The notes under the pieces were generated by a model, which was given only the letters and a program-made list of their open reading frames with translations, ran no database searches and was not told the DNA's origin. This document shows positions 44,124 to 56,900 of a stretch of 64,000 nt of DNA, piece after piece. Both the position numbers and the translations under genes were made by a program. Origin of the DNA: Pomacea canaliculata (taxonomy: Eukaryota > Mollusca > Gastropoda > Architaenioglossa > Ampullariidae); the NCBI RefSeq assembly GCF_003073045.1, contig NC_037590.1, positions 44,122,296 through 44,186,295 of the forward strand, given 5' to 3'. Each line of letters opens with the position of its first letter. Positions within the stretch are counted from its first letter, which is position 1.

Positions 44124-47100
44124 ATGAGTCGAAAAAGAACACTGCTGCCAGATTTATATAAGGCTAAACGTCAGTATGTGCCATCATCTGCAAATAATGA
44201 AGAAAATGGAATGCCTAGTACTCGGGGAGATTCAAACGGTTTGTCAAGTATGACAACGTATTCTTTTTAATATTTTGCACACTAATAATTGTAATGAAGT
44301 GTTCACCTATATCCAGTTTTATTTTTTGAAGGATGGTGATATTATCAGACACCATCTTGATTGCCAAACTTAATATGTAATAAACATTTCAGTCACATTC
44401 TTGCGTTCTTTTTAATTATCGATTACAGCTCAGCGTTTCAAGCTCACCAGAGGAATAGACATAGTTTTTTGACTCAGTTTGTTGACCCATTTTGTAGAAA
44501 GATAAGTTTGTACAAACCTTATAGCTTAAAGTCTGTATAAATCAAAGTAAACAGTACTAGGGCAGTGATTTAATGAGCAATTAAAATTGATCTTTGACTT
44601 GGTTATTAGGAGTGGGACTTGATCACTAGGGGTAGGATGGGAGTCTGCAAGCAGCTGCTAAAATGCTTTCTTTTTCTCTTTTGTATTGTGAGCTTTGCTG
44701 TGGGAGAAAGTTGGTCAGATCTTCAGGTCTCCACTTTATGAGGTTTGTCAGTCACTCCTATTTTGGTGAACCTGAACATCAGTTTTTATCCAGGATGTCC
44801 AAATGGAAGGTGTTGGTGTCTTACAGCAATCCACTTACCAAAATAGGGAAGCTTCGTCCTTTTTGCTGTTGCCAGAACAAGTTCATAGGGGCTTCCCAAG
44901 GAGATGACAGTGATCCCTACAAATCTGTTGGTCTTGTGTTTGGTTGCTGATGTGAATTTCTGGAAAACAGCAGCCATCTTTGGACATGCTGGCTCCCAAG
45001 TACTTAAAAATTTTGTTTTCCAGTTTTTGATTCAAGTAGACCGCTGCCTGCTCCTAATGATGTCTATTGTCTATGACTGCTGTTGTCACTGCTCGTCTTC
45101 ATTCCATATGTTCCTGCTGTGTCTTATTATTGTAATGCTATAATGCCTGACAGAGAACTGGTGGAAATTAGCCATTATTAGACAGTCATTATAGCTAATG
45201 TCAACTCTGGATATTCTCTTTCAAAAAACAAAAGCCATATCATGTGTCTTCTGTAGCCTAGTAGATTGTATGGCCTTTGCCTTTCATTGTTTCTCACAGC
45301 CTGTCTGTTAGATTTCTTTGAATTCTCAGTGTCTCAGATAAGGCTTCTTATGTGTGAATTCTCATCTTGCAATCTTATGTAATTTAGGGACATTCCACAA
45401 GTGTTGTTCACACTTGGCCAGCATGATTGTGAAGTTAGCTTCAATATAACATTTATCACTTTCATCCTGAAACTTGTCTTATATATTCATAGTCATTGTA
45501 AATCCAGGTCTCAACCATTCCAGCATGTTAATTCATCGCTGTACCAAGCAGGGTTAGATATCTGCATTCCTATGCAAGTCATTTCAAATAGCTTCTGACC
45601 ATATTATACAATTGTTATATATTCATTGTAGTGTCATCTACAAGAGGATGTCTCAGGCAGATTGAGCTGCTATACATTTCTTGATCTTGATATATGCAAA
45701 CAATATAAACTAAACAATATAACTAATGATGTGCTGGACTGTGTTTCTCGATCATGACATTTTGTTTCACTTCTATGGCTTTAGCTGATGGGTTGAGTAA
45801 TGCTCCTTTCTTCTATGGCGCCATTTTTATCTCGATCCAGTTTCTTGTTTGTGTATGTCAACAATTAGATGAAATGTGCAGTGTGGCAAAACGTCTTGAT
45901 GACTCGAGGCAGCAAAACTGTTTACTTGTTTGACCTGGGGAGGTGTATCCTCAGCATTCTTAATTTGTTCTCTCTAATGGCTTCTTCGATGACAAACTAT
46001 TGCAATCTTAGCACTAAATCTTCAACAGTGAAGTATGTTGCTAGGCTGCACAAACAAGTTTGGTCCTCCATTTTCTTCTGTCTCCAGGATTTCTTTTTCC
46101 CTAATTTATGCATTTATTTTAATTTCATAGATTTGTTGGATAACAGAGTACTATATTCGTTCAGTACAATATTCAGTACTATAATCAATTAGTCATTAAT
46201 CAGATGGCACTACACGTTCCCCCATTCCACGTGTTATTCCTTTTTCTTTCCTGTCATCTTGGTTGGTTTCTTCAATTTCTCCTTATCTTGATTGTTTTTT
46301 TAATTGTTATAATTAAAATCATTAGTAACGCATCATGAGCGTGTTCATAGGGCTGGGATGTGGCACTATATAAATAATCTTTATTATTATTAAAAGTTTT
46401 GAGCCTTTTATTATCATTTTTATGTAGGGGTTCACTCCTGACAGAAATAACTTTTTATCTTTAACTCGTACCTTACAGTCTTTATATCTATAGCTCAGTT
46501 GCATTGATACACCTGTAGTGAATTAGTTGCAACTTTATGTCTTATTATAGAAGTACCATCTGACACTAAAGCTGCCTTACTGCTGTTGCGAGGATTGTTT
46601 CCTCTGGAGAAATTTGAGGAAAGATTACCACCTATTATTTTGAAACACCAGTTATACAGTCTGGTCAAAAATCGCACACACAGCTGGTTGAGTATTGCTC
46701 TGTGCACAGACATATTTCACAGCAGTAAAGTGCTGGAAACTCCTTTCTTGGTAATTTCAAAACAGAAAACATATATTTTGATATGTATGTCTATATCAAG
46801 AAAATGTTACATTCATAATAATTGGTTTTTAACTTTATTGCATGAAAACAACGCAGCATTATCTACTTGATTTTTTTTTTTTTTTTTTCTTAATTTTAAT
46901 TAAGTGCTTATTTGTTATATTACATTACAATACTTTCATGATGAGTTTGGTGTGGGTTTGCCAGTGTGTGTGGACATGTGCATCATACTTGAATATTTAC
47001 TTTTTTGGCAATTTTCCAAAACATCATGGTAAGCCTTGTTTTAAAGTATATTTTTCTTGGTGTCAGAATGACTTGGTCACTGCTGGGGAAGTGAAAGTAT

Positions 47101-48485
47101 TTAAGCTAGGAGTGGATTCCAACAGTCAGTGTTTGGTATTCTCTGCTGACTATACACACCATGTTTTACGTGTTATGTCAGAAACAAAAGTTGATCAGTC
47201 TCTTATCGGTGAGTTTTGAGTAAGTGTGAGAGAGCGAGAGCAAGTAGATGTTTTCACTCACCATTTTCAATATGAAGCTCAAACTAAGATTTCCTTTCTG
47301 GCTGGTGGTTGCTTTTTACTGAAGAAGTAACATGCATGTCGTTGATAATATTTATTTTCAGACAAGGCTAGAGTTGTTTGTAAAAGAATATAAAAGTCAT
47401 TCTTTCTTCTTATTAATCCTAATCACTCCCAGTGGAGCATAGGGCCGAAGTCATTCTTTACTCGTTTATTTTAACTTTTGTTTTACACAGAGAAAGTTAG
47501 AGTAAATATTCTTGATGCTCATACAGACATCAGCTTCGAAAAAGATTCTCTGACAAGAGAATATGGGTTTACAGATGCAGAAATTACGTAAGTACCTGTA
47601 GTTTTAAAGATTTAGAGGGCCTGCTATTTGTACAACAATTACATAAAAAAAACATTTAGCTATATATTAACTTTGTTTTTGTAAACCCATGTTATTAATA
47701 GTGTAATAAGACAGTCAAACATTTTGTATTTTGCAAAAGACACAGACAACTTTATCTGGGTTTTTTTTTTTTTTTTCTTAACAGTATTTTTATGGTGTAG
47801 TGATTACAAGCTACATAAATCACTCATTTTTATTAGTATTTAATAGATAATAAAATGTCCATATTACTGATGTTTGGTGAGTAGGAAAGAGATGGAGAGA
47901 GGGAAGAGAGTTGTGAAGACTGATTGGTCATTATTTGGCTTTTTCTCCCATCTGGATGTCAATCGATAGGCGCTCGCTATTTTTTTTTTTTTTATGTGAA
48001 TAGGATATAGAGGTAATTGTTAATATTTTAAGCTCCTCTCCATTGATATACACATCCACAATTTTCGATGTTATTTGTGGAGCCCTGAGAAGGTTGGTTT
48101 GTATCCCTTGCTTTCTCTCATTTCTGTAAACTGCTGTGCGTTTGGCATGCTGCAAATAATAATAATAAAAAAAGACTTTATTAACTCATTCATGTGCCAA
48201 TACAGCAAAATGAAAATACTGAAGGTGGTGATAAAGGTAATTTTTCAGTGTAATAAATACCATGAATAGCTGTTTTAATGTGGGGCTGTAATGATTTTCA
48301 CAAATAACCCAACTTTACGTTTTTTTTTATGTATTCCTTCATTTACGCACAGGGTTACAAATTTAGACAGTACACTGGTTACAGAAGGACGTTGGCTGAT
48401 AGAGCCCAACCCGCAGGTTGACAAAAAGGTTTGGTCGGCCACCGTCCTAGTTACCCAGAAGCTTGGTGCTTCATTGGCCAAAACC
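44124..48485 (+). CDS. STK19: STK19 (tandem winged-helix protein), 5' part
   Basis: STK19 is a nuclear DNA/chromatin-binding protein with winged-helix folds, linked to transcription-coupled repair; the old kinase label is disputed. Exons: 44124-44247 (MSRKRTLLPDLYKAKRQYVP), 46551 to about 46730 (ALLLLRGLFPLEKFEERLPP then IILKHQLYSLVKNRT), 47067-47208 (TAGEVKVFKLGVDSNSQCLV, FSADYTHHVLRVMSE), 47491-47587 (VNILDAHTDISFEKDSLTRE, YGFTDAEIT). These match the family in order and phase. The exon 2 donor is unclear. A fifth exon, from 48353, joins in phase and reads TLVTEGRWLIEPNP, a weak match to the expected G-x-W-W-L-x-x-P region; its 3' border is unknown. The C-terminal exons were not found. The ATG exon follows an acceptor-like TCTTTACAG, so a 5' non-coding exon is likely. 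A small gene lies antisense over exon 5. Confidence 0.8.
44660..45170 (-). mobile_element. Decayed RTE-like LINE fragment in STK19 intron 1
   Basis: Minus-strand reading gives KIFKYLGASMSKDGCCFPEI, then ELVLATAKRTKLPYFGKWIA and VRHQHLPFGHPG, the YLGS.xSxDG and A.RR.LxWFGHVxRH motifs of RTE-type LINEs, with frame changes. Boundaries are uncertain. Confidence 0.55.
45171..46550. other. Remainder of STK19 intron 1
   Basis: AT-rich DNA with possible further LINE decay (about 45200-45900). No exon with family similarity was recognised before 46551. Confidence 0.4.
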
Positions 48486-48667
48486 GGAGTAAAGGGAATT
48501 AATTCCTATACTTTTCTCTTTCTTTTGACTATCATTGATTGATCTTGATCATAAATGGTCACCATTTGTTGTACATGTAAGATTAAGTATGATGTATGAT
48601 GTCGTAGAAACGAGGTACGTACTGGCAATCTTTTCTGGCATTTTTTTCGCTTGCTGACCATGTCGAC
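47931..48667 (-). CDS. Small basic two-exon protein, copy B (antisense to STK19)
   Basis: Exon 1 (48667-48623; acceptor TTTTCTTGATAG, donor CCA|GTACGT) encodes VDMVSKRKKCQKRLP. Exon 2 (48152-47931; acceptor TATTATTTGCAG) encodes HAKRTAVYRNERKQGIQTNL, then TSKIVDVYINGEELKIL and a longer Lys-rich tail, because an A14 run changes the frame relative to copy A. Compared with copy A, exon 2 has four extra codons in frame and keeps xIxDVYxNGExLKIL, as expected of a constrained protein. Exon 1 keeps only its basic nature. No known domain. Further exons upstream (for example TNSPSRDNNAISLCESVSR at about 49340-49285, before a donor GCAG|GTAAAT) may belong to it. Confidence 0.45.
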
Positions 48668-48736
48668 CTATCAAGAAAAAAGTAATTTCAAAATTATAAA
48701 ATACTAAATCGAAAACGGACCAACTATGCATTAAAC

Positions 48737-49033
48737 CAGGGATGCCCAACCTACGGCCCGCGAAACTTCTGCCCACAGTGCAGGTAATCGGCATGTTAGT
48801 AATAAATTAAAAAAAAACGAAAAAAGGGAAGAAAAAGTATTTATCCCCACGTAGGGGCGTTTCCCAATCTTTTTTTCGATGGACGAACATTTCGATTCAG
48901 TGCTCCGACTCGGTGTCTCTACGATGAGGCCGGACATTCAGAAGTTGGTTTCGGGAAAACAACTTCAACTATCCCACTAATTACTACATAATTAATGGTA
49001 AGTACAACTTGTTTCTAATAAAAAATGGTATCT

Positions 49034-49077
<44 letters not shown>

Positions 49078-49158
49078 AATTTTTGCGGTGAAGTGGCCCG
49101 CGACACGGCTGTCCGAAATGGATATGGCCCGCAGGCCGAAAAAGGTTGGGCATCACTG
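48737..49158. mobile_element. hAT-like internally deleted element (422 bp) with 8-bp TSD
   Basis: Ends CAGGGATGCCCAACC (48737) and, inverted, CAGTGATGCCCAACC (49158) form terminal repeats. The 8-bp target duplication CATTAAAC is perfect (48729-48736, 49159-49166). Copy A shows the empty site. Inside, MRPDIQKLVSGKQLQLSH recalls a hAT transposase segment, and a T39 run spans 49038-49076. Confidence 0.9.
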
Positions 49159-49199
49159 CATTAAACAATATGGGTTACACTTTCAAAAAATATGTTTTA

Positions 49200-52100
49200 A
49201 ATTAACAAGAAAATCATGCTCGTACAAATTTTTTTTCCTTACTGATAAATGTAAGCTTCGATGCGTATTTACCTGCTGACACTTTCACAGAGACTTATTG
49301 CGTTGTTATCTCTGCTCGGGCTGTTGGTTGCAAATATTATGTACAAATCAAGTGTAATAAACTTTTGTAAGTTTTTTTGTTTGCAGAATACATCAACTGT
49401 GTTTAAATATTTTCTTAAAATGCCTAATCATTAACCTATACAACATACCAGACTACATATTGGGCACTTCTTGCCCAGGAAGTCATGGGTATGAGCTGTC
49501 TCAAGACATAACACCTGATGATGGTGAAATTCTATAATTGTGTTACCTATAATAAACCATTAAAAATAAAATACCATTTTCACAATCCACTTATTCTTTC
49601 CATAGTTTCCAAATAATGTAAACTGAAATTATTGGCTTATAACCCTTTTAATTAAACTATATTTACATCCATAAAATGAAACTGTCGCACTACTTGACTA
49701 CAGGTCTAGTGGCACTGATACAGTTCTCTATGGAGACATTAAGCAATATACCATGAGGAGCTTCTTGAAAGTTAGACTTATTGGACAACATATGATGATA
49801 GGTTTAGCAAGTGCCTTGTACATGTTGCTGTAGTCATGCTGTGACAAAATATGATAGCATGTTTACCCAGTGCCTTGTACATGTTTCTGTAGTCCCTGCT
49901 GTGACTATGTAGAAAAGTTGTCCTCCGCTCCAATGCCATGCAAAATTTCTGGAGAGACATTTGTCCTTCTAGCTGTAGCATTCTGCATTGCTCCATCACT
50001 TTCATGCAAAATGCGGTCTCTGGCTTCTTTGGTGTTGCTGGCCTATAAGCCATTTCTTACTACTGTTACTGCTTCTGACTCACATTCACAGAACTGTACT
50101 TTCATGATGTGATCTCTGCCTCTAATAATAAAGAGAAGAACATAAAAAGTGCTTTTAGAATTTGATACTGTTATACCTTTACAGAAATATTATGCAACAT
50201 ATTCTCATTGTTGAAATATGCTGCCTACTTCTTTTCTTTCCACACTACATGTTAAACTGCAGGTAAGGTAATTCAGTAAAGTAAATATTCTTACCTTTCA
50301 GAATTGTAAATTAAAGCTAGTTAGAGCTTTCATTTCTAATTTTATTATTACGTATTCATTTCTTTGAATCTATTTTACATATTTATTTTGTCTGACATTC
50401 AACAGTTAGCGCAAAATAAAAGTAAACATAGGAAAACATAATTTATAAATCATTACACCAAAAAGTGCCACAAGCAGGAACACGACCATCCGCCATGTTG
50501 AACATCGCTCACCCCCAGCCTGTAATTTCTAATGTTAGTGAGTCAACAGGGGCTGGGAACCAATTAAATCTATTTCCTTTATTTTTTTATGGGAACATTT
50601 TTTTCGGATAACGAACAGCTTTCCAGAATGGATTGTGATCGTTAACCGAGATTCCACTGTACAGTCGAGCAATAGGTACTTGGCTTGTAGCTTACATCTT
50701 GTGACAACTCTATGGTTGTTTTCTAGTTCTCTGAAGTTGTTTATTACTTGGCAATTTATGTTAAGTAAACTTTCAAAACTTCTCAAGGCTAACCACAAGG
50801 TAATCATTAGAGATCCTATTATTTCACTAAACACATCATGTTTTGAAGATGTTTTTCGTGAAAATTTCACCATGATTTTTCTGTCAACATGAGGGAGCTT
50901 TGTCCTCTTTACAAGGCATGTGCTTAAAAATCCAAAATTGTCAAGCAGCATTGATCTTTTAAAATAATAAGAATACCAAAAAGACATGTAATAATTACAC
51001 ATTGTAAAACTGAAACTGAGACATTTTGCGATCTGTCTTTCTGGCTGTTGTGGTGTTAATATATTACTTTCATGACTACATAAATGGTAGCAGGGTTTTG
51101 CATCCAAAAAAAGCTTTTGAAACCTCAGTTAAAAATGAAATTGCTGATGGTTTTCAGACCAATAAATTCCGAGGGTTTTTTTTTTTTTTAACACCCAATC
51201 ACCAGCATCCAGTAAATATTACTGGATATCTTTCCAACCAGCAAAAAAAGAAATGCACAAAAATACACATTTGTTGAAATTAACACGATCTTGTCCACTC
51301 ATTTTTTAAAAATTAAAGAGTTTTTGGACCCTTGGTTCAATGTCTTGCCAATCATTTGCAGAAGCAAACAAAAGTCAATGTACATGTGTAATGATCATTA
51401 TAACAAGCCTTGAGTGCTTTAAATGCTAACTTAATGCTTGAAAAATTCTCTTGCAGTGTATAAGTGACAGTAATGTGCACATGCTTTCAGTTATGTCCAA
51501 GTTAAGCTGCAAGTATACTAGATCAATTTTTCTGATGAAAAGAAAAAAAATGCTTCTGTGCAAAACGAATTGCCTTGGCGATTATGCAAGCATATATACT
51601 TATATGTTTATTTGAATTTTAATTCAATGTTTTCAAAAGAGTGTATATTTTCAAATACAAAATGGTATTTCAGGATTTAATGTGCTTTGTAAACTGTGTG
51701 AATAGACTTTTAAAGCAGATGACACAGTGGTTGCTGCTTAAAGAATTCTTTTTGCAAAACTTCTCCCACCCCCACCTATTAATAGAACTATAAGTAACTA
51801 AAGAAAGCTCCCAGAATAGTTATTCCGTACTGCTTATATGACCCGTGGATTTTTTGCATTTTCTGGTAAATGATTTTATTAATAATATCTGTTTTCTCAA
51901 GGTAATAGTTATCAGGACCATTTTTCTATAATTTAAAGGCAATTATGATGATGAATCCATGGTAACACCATTCAGGGCAATATTTTTATACTGTGATCAC
52001 ATGTAGCATGGTGTGTGTGGTCGGAGCTTGTGCTTGGAGTATGACAAAGTACACTTTGGAAGGTGGTATAGTAACTGTAAGCCACCTTGGCCGTACTTCC

Positions 52101-53960
52101 ACTGTTGTGATTTAATAAGGACAAGAAGCTGTTTTTAGAGTATGTTTTTTTTTTTTAAATTAAAAATGGATCTTAAAGCAGTTTTTAAAAAGTAACCTGC
52201 TCGGTGTCATTATTAATAACACTAGACTTTTTGTTAATGATTAGGTAATCCAAGTAATATTTTCATATCATACTCATGTAAAACTACTTTCCCCTCCCCA
52301 CCACCAAGCCTCCTGCATGAGGTACCTCACTAACTGTTGTGTGATGTGTTTAAAGCTGTGGAACATTGAAAGGGCACTTGCATATATCTTGTATATTTGT
52401 AGATTGATTCTGGTGTGCATTATGTATCTTTTTAAATATTTATAGATGTTTCAGTGAGAATGTTGCTAAGAGTATGTTTTTGTTGTTAACTTGTTATGAT
52501 GCAATAAAATTCACAGAAAAGTTGCAAGTTGTGTTTGTTATGAAGGCTTATCTCAGCTGATGTGTGTGAGAGAGACCACAAACCTGTGTATGAGCAAGTC
52601 AAACATGCATTCACACAAACCTCCACAGATTGAATAAATGAAGACTGGCAAAACATGATCATGTAGTTTATGAGAATATCAAACGATACACCAGCAAGTT
52701 AAAGATACATCAAAGAATAATAATACCGTTTGCATAATTACTGACTTATCATCACTTATTCTTTAAATTCGGGAAATGGTCCGCCAGTCTCGTGGAAATA
52801 ACAGAAAGATATTAAAGATCGTTGTGCCCTCGGACATGTTACAGGACAGTCACGTGGATGCCATGTACATCATGAATGCATATGCTGTGTGTGACGTGCG
52901 ACTTCCTGCTAGATGTGTCACATACACACAGAGTAACATTTGTCAGGTGGACAGTCACATGTCACTGGCAGGCTCACCCCCCGCCTAATAAATATTTCAG
53001 TCGCAGAAGTTTATTTGTGAACTGTGCTTAGCTTGTGTGTTTAGAATGCCCCCATTATGGTTCGAATAAAGTATTTCTTTTTCAAGCTATTGTTTCTCTC
53101 CATCCCCCATTACATGTACACATCTACCTAAAATGTTCCCCACTTACATAAAATGTTCCCGCTTCCGGGGGGAGCACTGAGCGCCACCTTCAAGAACGAG
53201 TTGTCTCTGCTTGTGTACCTCGCGTCTACTAGTTCCATGATGCACTGCAGCATCAACAAATAATGCTTCAGATAAATACGCTGTATGTACAGTCATCCTA
53301 AAGCAGACGATGAACAAACAGCCATTCACGCCTAAGAGCAATACTGAAGTACGATTAGAGGGTAACGGTCCCGTGAATGCGATAATGAGTCATGTGACCG
53401 TATTATCATGCTGATTATATTACCAAATATTGCGATGTACATCTTGAATAAGTAACGAGTGGGAACCAAGTTTGCTTGGATTACCACCCCCGAAAAGGTC
53501 AAAGGTTGTCCTTAAGATTTTTTTTTTCTGGGCGCAGATGACTAGCACCAACGCTGAGGGAAAAGTAAAATGGAAGATTATTTACAAAGGAATGTAAAAC
53601 AAGTGAGGTAGGTGGTTTGTGGTGTGTCTTGGCACTCAGTGCGTCTGCCTGCATCCGCCTGCTATTATACAGAGTTCTTGAGGCTACTGCTCCCAGTTGT
53701 CTGACACTCCGCTGGTGTGTGTCGCCACCCGAGATGTGGGACCACCAGACGTATCGTCAGTGAGAGAAGTAGAGATGGCTGCCTACACAAACTATTCCTG
53801 AGAAGAGGCCAAGGTGTCTGGTACAGTCGTTCAAACTGTTCAGCTGTCATTGCATCAGCTAGACTGCAAAGTGTGTGAGAGAGAATGCGTGTGTGACAGA
53901 GTGCGTGCGTGCGTGTGCGTGACTACTTGTGACCAGTGTAGAACACTTCATGTGGATGCC
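49200..53960. other. AT-rich spacer between STK19 and TSPEAR, with a pogo-like end
   Basis: No gene supported. On the minus strand 50661-50535 begins CAGTGGAATCTCGGTTAACG and continues CTGTTCGTTATCCG, resembling Tigger/pogo-type terminal sequence next to TA; the other end was not found. A 190-codon minus frame (51107-50535) runs into it and is probably chance. A short plus frame from 51026 (MRSVFLAVVVLIYYF) has a signal-like start but no support. AATAAA signals lie at 52503 and 53063. Confidence 0.45.
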
Positions 53961-53967
53961 AGGTCCT

Positions 53968-56900
53968 CTACACGAACTTGACCCTCAGCAGCTGCGAGGT
54001 GGCGCTCTTGGCGCTGGCCGACACCACATACACGTTGTCCCCGTCGCTGAAGGCGTCGAGGTCGGCGTTGGGCAGCGTGGCCATGGCGTGGACAGGTACA
54101 AACCGCTCGACCCCCTGCCAGCGGTACACCATGCTCAGCAACTGCTGCCCCTCCCCACCGTTCTGCGCGTTGGAGACGATGAGGTAGTGGTCCTCCCCCA
54201 GCCGCATGTACTCCCAGTCAATGGCGCTGAACAGACGAGGAAATGCAATAATCCGGCTTTCAATACAATTTATTAATTATTATTACATATTGTCTTTTCA
54301 AGAAATCTTGTGAGTAAAACACAGAGTATCTTTCTACACACATACAAGAACCTTATATTTAAAAAAATGTTCTACTTTCGTTGTAGTAATATGTAAATAG
54401 AATACTGATACTTTGTCTTACCTGTAAGTAGGTATAGACTGGTACTTCTCAAACACTCGTTTGGATTGGTTCAGGCGGTAGATGGTGGAGTTGGTGGCAT
54501 AGTTGTCGACGTCGAGGTAGTTCTGTGGACCGTAGTTGTAAGCGTTAGCCACGGCCAGGAAAACCTCATCGCCAATCGTGAAGAACTCCCAGTCTGTGGC
54601 TCCGTTTGTCTGCAACATAAGTTTGTGTTCTGCCACAACTGTCAACTGCCGGAGGGTGAGTGGTGTACCGCTGGAAGGGGGTCGCTGCATTCTTTGGCAT
54701 CATGTATGTGTTTCTACCCGTTTTATTGTGGTTTTGACAAGATGTCAGCATGGGTGGGTTTGATGATATGAGATGCTCAGTGTGGAATGAGTAATGTTAA
54801 TGATTTGATGCGATGCCTACGTTATGTTTACTTCGTTGACCAATGAGAGTGGATTATTTGTCACTGCACCTCCATCGTCTGAAACTGCACGAAGGTGTCG
54901 TCACGGAAGAAGTAGAGGGCCGAGTCGGTCAGTGTAGTCTGTCCGGTGAAGGCGTTGGCCACCGCCAGGAAGTGGAAGCCGCTGACCGTGAAGTGTGTCC
55001 AGTCGTACGCCCCCACAGTCATGATCCGCTGCTGCTCGCGGAACACTCCCTCGCGCTCCTCCCACAGGTAGATCACCGAGTCCACCAGGTTCTTGTCACC
55101 TGCCCACGCAGGTGAAGGGACTATCACTACACTCCAAACCATTTTAATGACTACTTTCGTCTTGACTGGCTCAATGTAACTATATTTTCTCAATTATGGG
55201 TGCATACCCGTCTTCCAGGTGCAAGCCTACAAACATCCTCCATGCACAGAAACTGCCAACTACACAAACACTTTAGGGCATATAATTAATACCTGTACTA
55301 ATGTCAGTATTGTTAACGAAACCGATGATGAGGATGCACACCTTGAGCGTGGTTAGCCACCGCTAAGTAGTGCTGGTCGCCGATGGTGAAATGCTCCACG
55401 TCACGAGCTGTCCACGTGGGCAGCTGCTGATACGCGCGAAACTTCTTGCGCTTCTTGCGCCACTTGAAGATGGTGGAGTTGGCCTGCTCGGCCGTCGAGT
55501 TGCCGTAGTTGGCCACTGCAAGGAAAAACTGAAAATGGAGTAAACTTTATTTATATTAGCGACAACCAGTTCTCTTGACATACAAAGTCGGCGATTTTAT
55601 CTTTCTGACGCACAAACAGAAATGGGTTCAGACATTTTAAAATAAAATGAGCCCCAGAATTTTTGTAAATGTTACAATGTCATCTTCATGAGAGAACAAC
55701 AATGCCGAGGAAGACTCATTACAATTAACAATCTGAGATATTTGTCGTTGAAACGATGATGTCTACATGTATATTCATTCATCATTGGAAGAAGGTTGGC
55801 CATGCACGAAGAGTTGTGGAGATAATTTAAACAAGACTGCATTTGCGTTCACGAATGCTATTAGAACGATTCTTTTCGGGGTTCATGATGAAGAGAGACT
55901 CACCTGACTTTTTATCTCGAAGAACTCCCACGACTGTGCTGCATTTGTCTCCAGCCTTTGGTAGAGTTCGAAGCGGTCGTTGACCCACTTAAAGAGGGTG
56001 GACACACTGGGGCGTCCAGCTCCAAAGGCTGCGTTGGCAAAGACCGCAAACCGACCCTCGTCTGGAATCGTGAAGACCTCCACGTCTAGGGACTCCGCAC
56101 CCGTGTCGATCTGCTGGTGCTGCACGAAGTAGTCCAGCTTCCTCTTCTCTGTAACACATGGAATACACTATGAGACACCTTGCGTGTATCGAAGTAAACA
56201 AAATATTCTGCTCGCAGACATGCAACATGTTGTAATACAAAGACAAGTTATGAAAGGTCAGCGTGATACTGGCTATCTGAAGGGGTCAAGAGGGTTGAGC
56301 CTTCTGTGCATGATCCCTTGATCTTCGACTGACCTGTGCCAATGGAAACCTCTCGCCAGACGCCGTTGACGCAGACCTTGAGTTTGCTGGCGTAGATGTC
56401 GTAGGCGATGTTTCCCACGTCGGTCCACTCGCACTGACTGGGGCCCGTGGAGAAAGTGGGAAGGGGGTTGTAACCTGCGGAAGAGAGCAGACCCAGTCAC
56501 AGGATGGAAAGGACAGTAACAATTCAGATGTAAAGAACGATGCTGGCAAAAGGATGATATGTTAGAAAGTGACTCTACTCTTTGTAATTTTAACGGTCAT
56601 CTGTGAGACACACGTGCTGGTGGTCCTCGTGCGGTCACCGCAGTCTCATGTCACAATCTCACCCCACACCCGCATAATTCGCAATCACACACACCACATA
56701 AAGTAAATCAGTCGGCGTCTTGTTGTTCGATCTGCACACGCAGACGACAAGTGGGTGCACTTAGTGCGCGCAGGAAGGAAGGCATCTCACCAGGGAAAGT
56801 CTTGATGATGTTGTCCAGTCCTTGTCGTATCGTCTGCTTGGGAGGACACGCCCGCACCACAGCGTCCGCCCCCGCCACCAAGATGACATCCTTGAGCATA

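Larger units (their letters stand above)
47446..49190. repeat. Segmental duplication copy B (partner 29318-30523)
   Basis: Matches copy A in order and orientation around 47446-47476, 47905-47960, 48153-48590 and 48668-48736, resuming at 49159 after the MITE. Copy B contains STK19 exons 4 and 5, so it is the likelier source. Over about 380 bases of intron (48153-48535) I count roughly six differences. Confidence 0.75.

Noticed and set aside
48275..48481. Minus-strand frame over the candidate STK19 exon 5 (MANEAPSFWVTRTVADQTFL)
   Set aside because: No good acceptor on that strand; the plus strand has both an acceptor and phase agreement with exon 4.
50535..51107. 190-codon minus-strand frame
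   Set aside because: AT-rich, no recognisable domain, and its C-terminal part runs through a pogo-like transposon end.
53929..55115. Plus-strand frames of 70-115 codons across TSPEAR
   Set aside because: Antisense shadows of GC-rich TSPEAR exons, which form a consistent spliced minus-strand gene.
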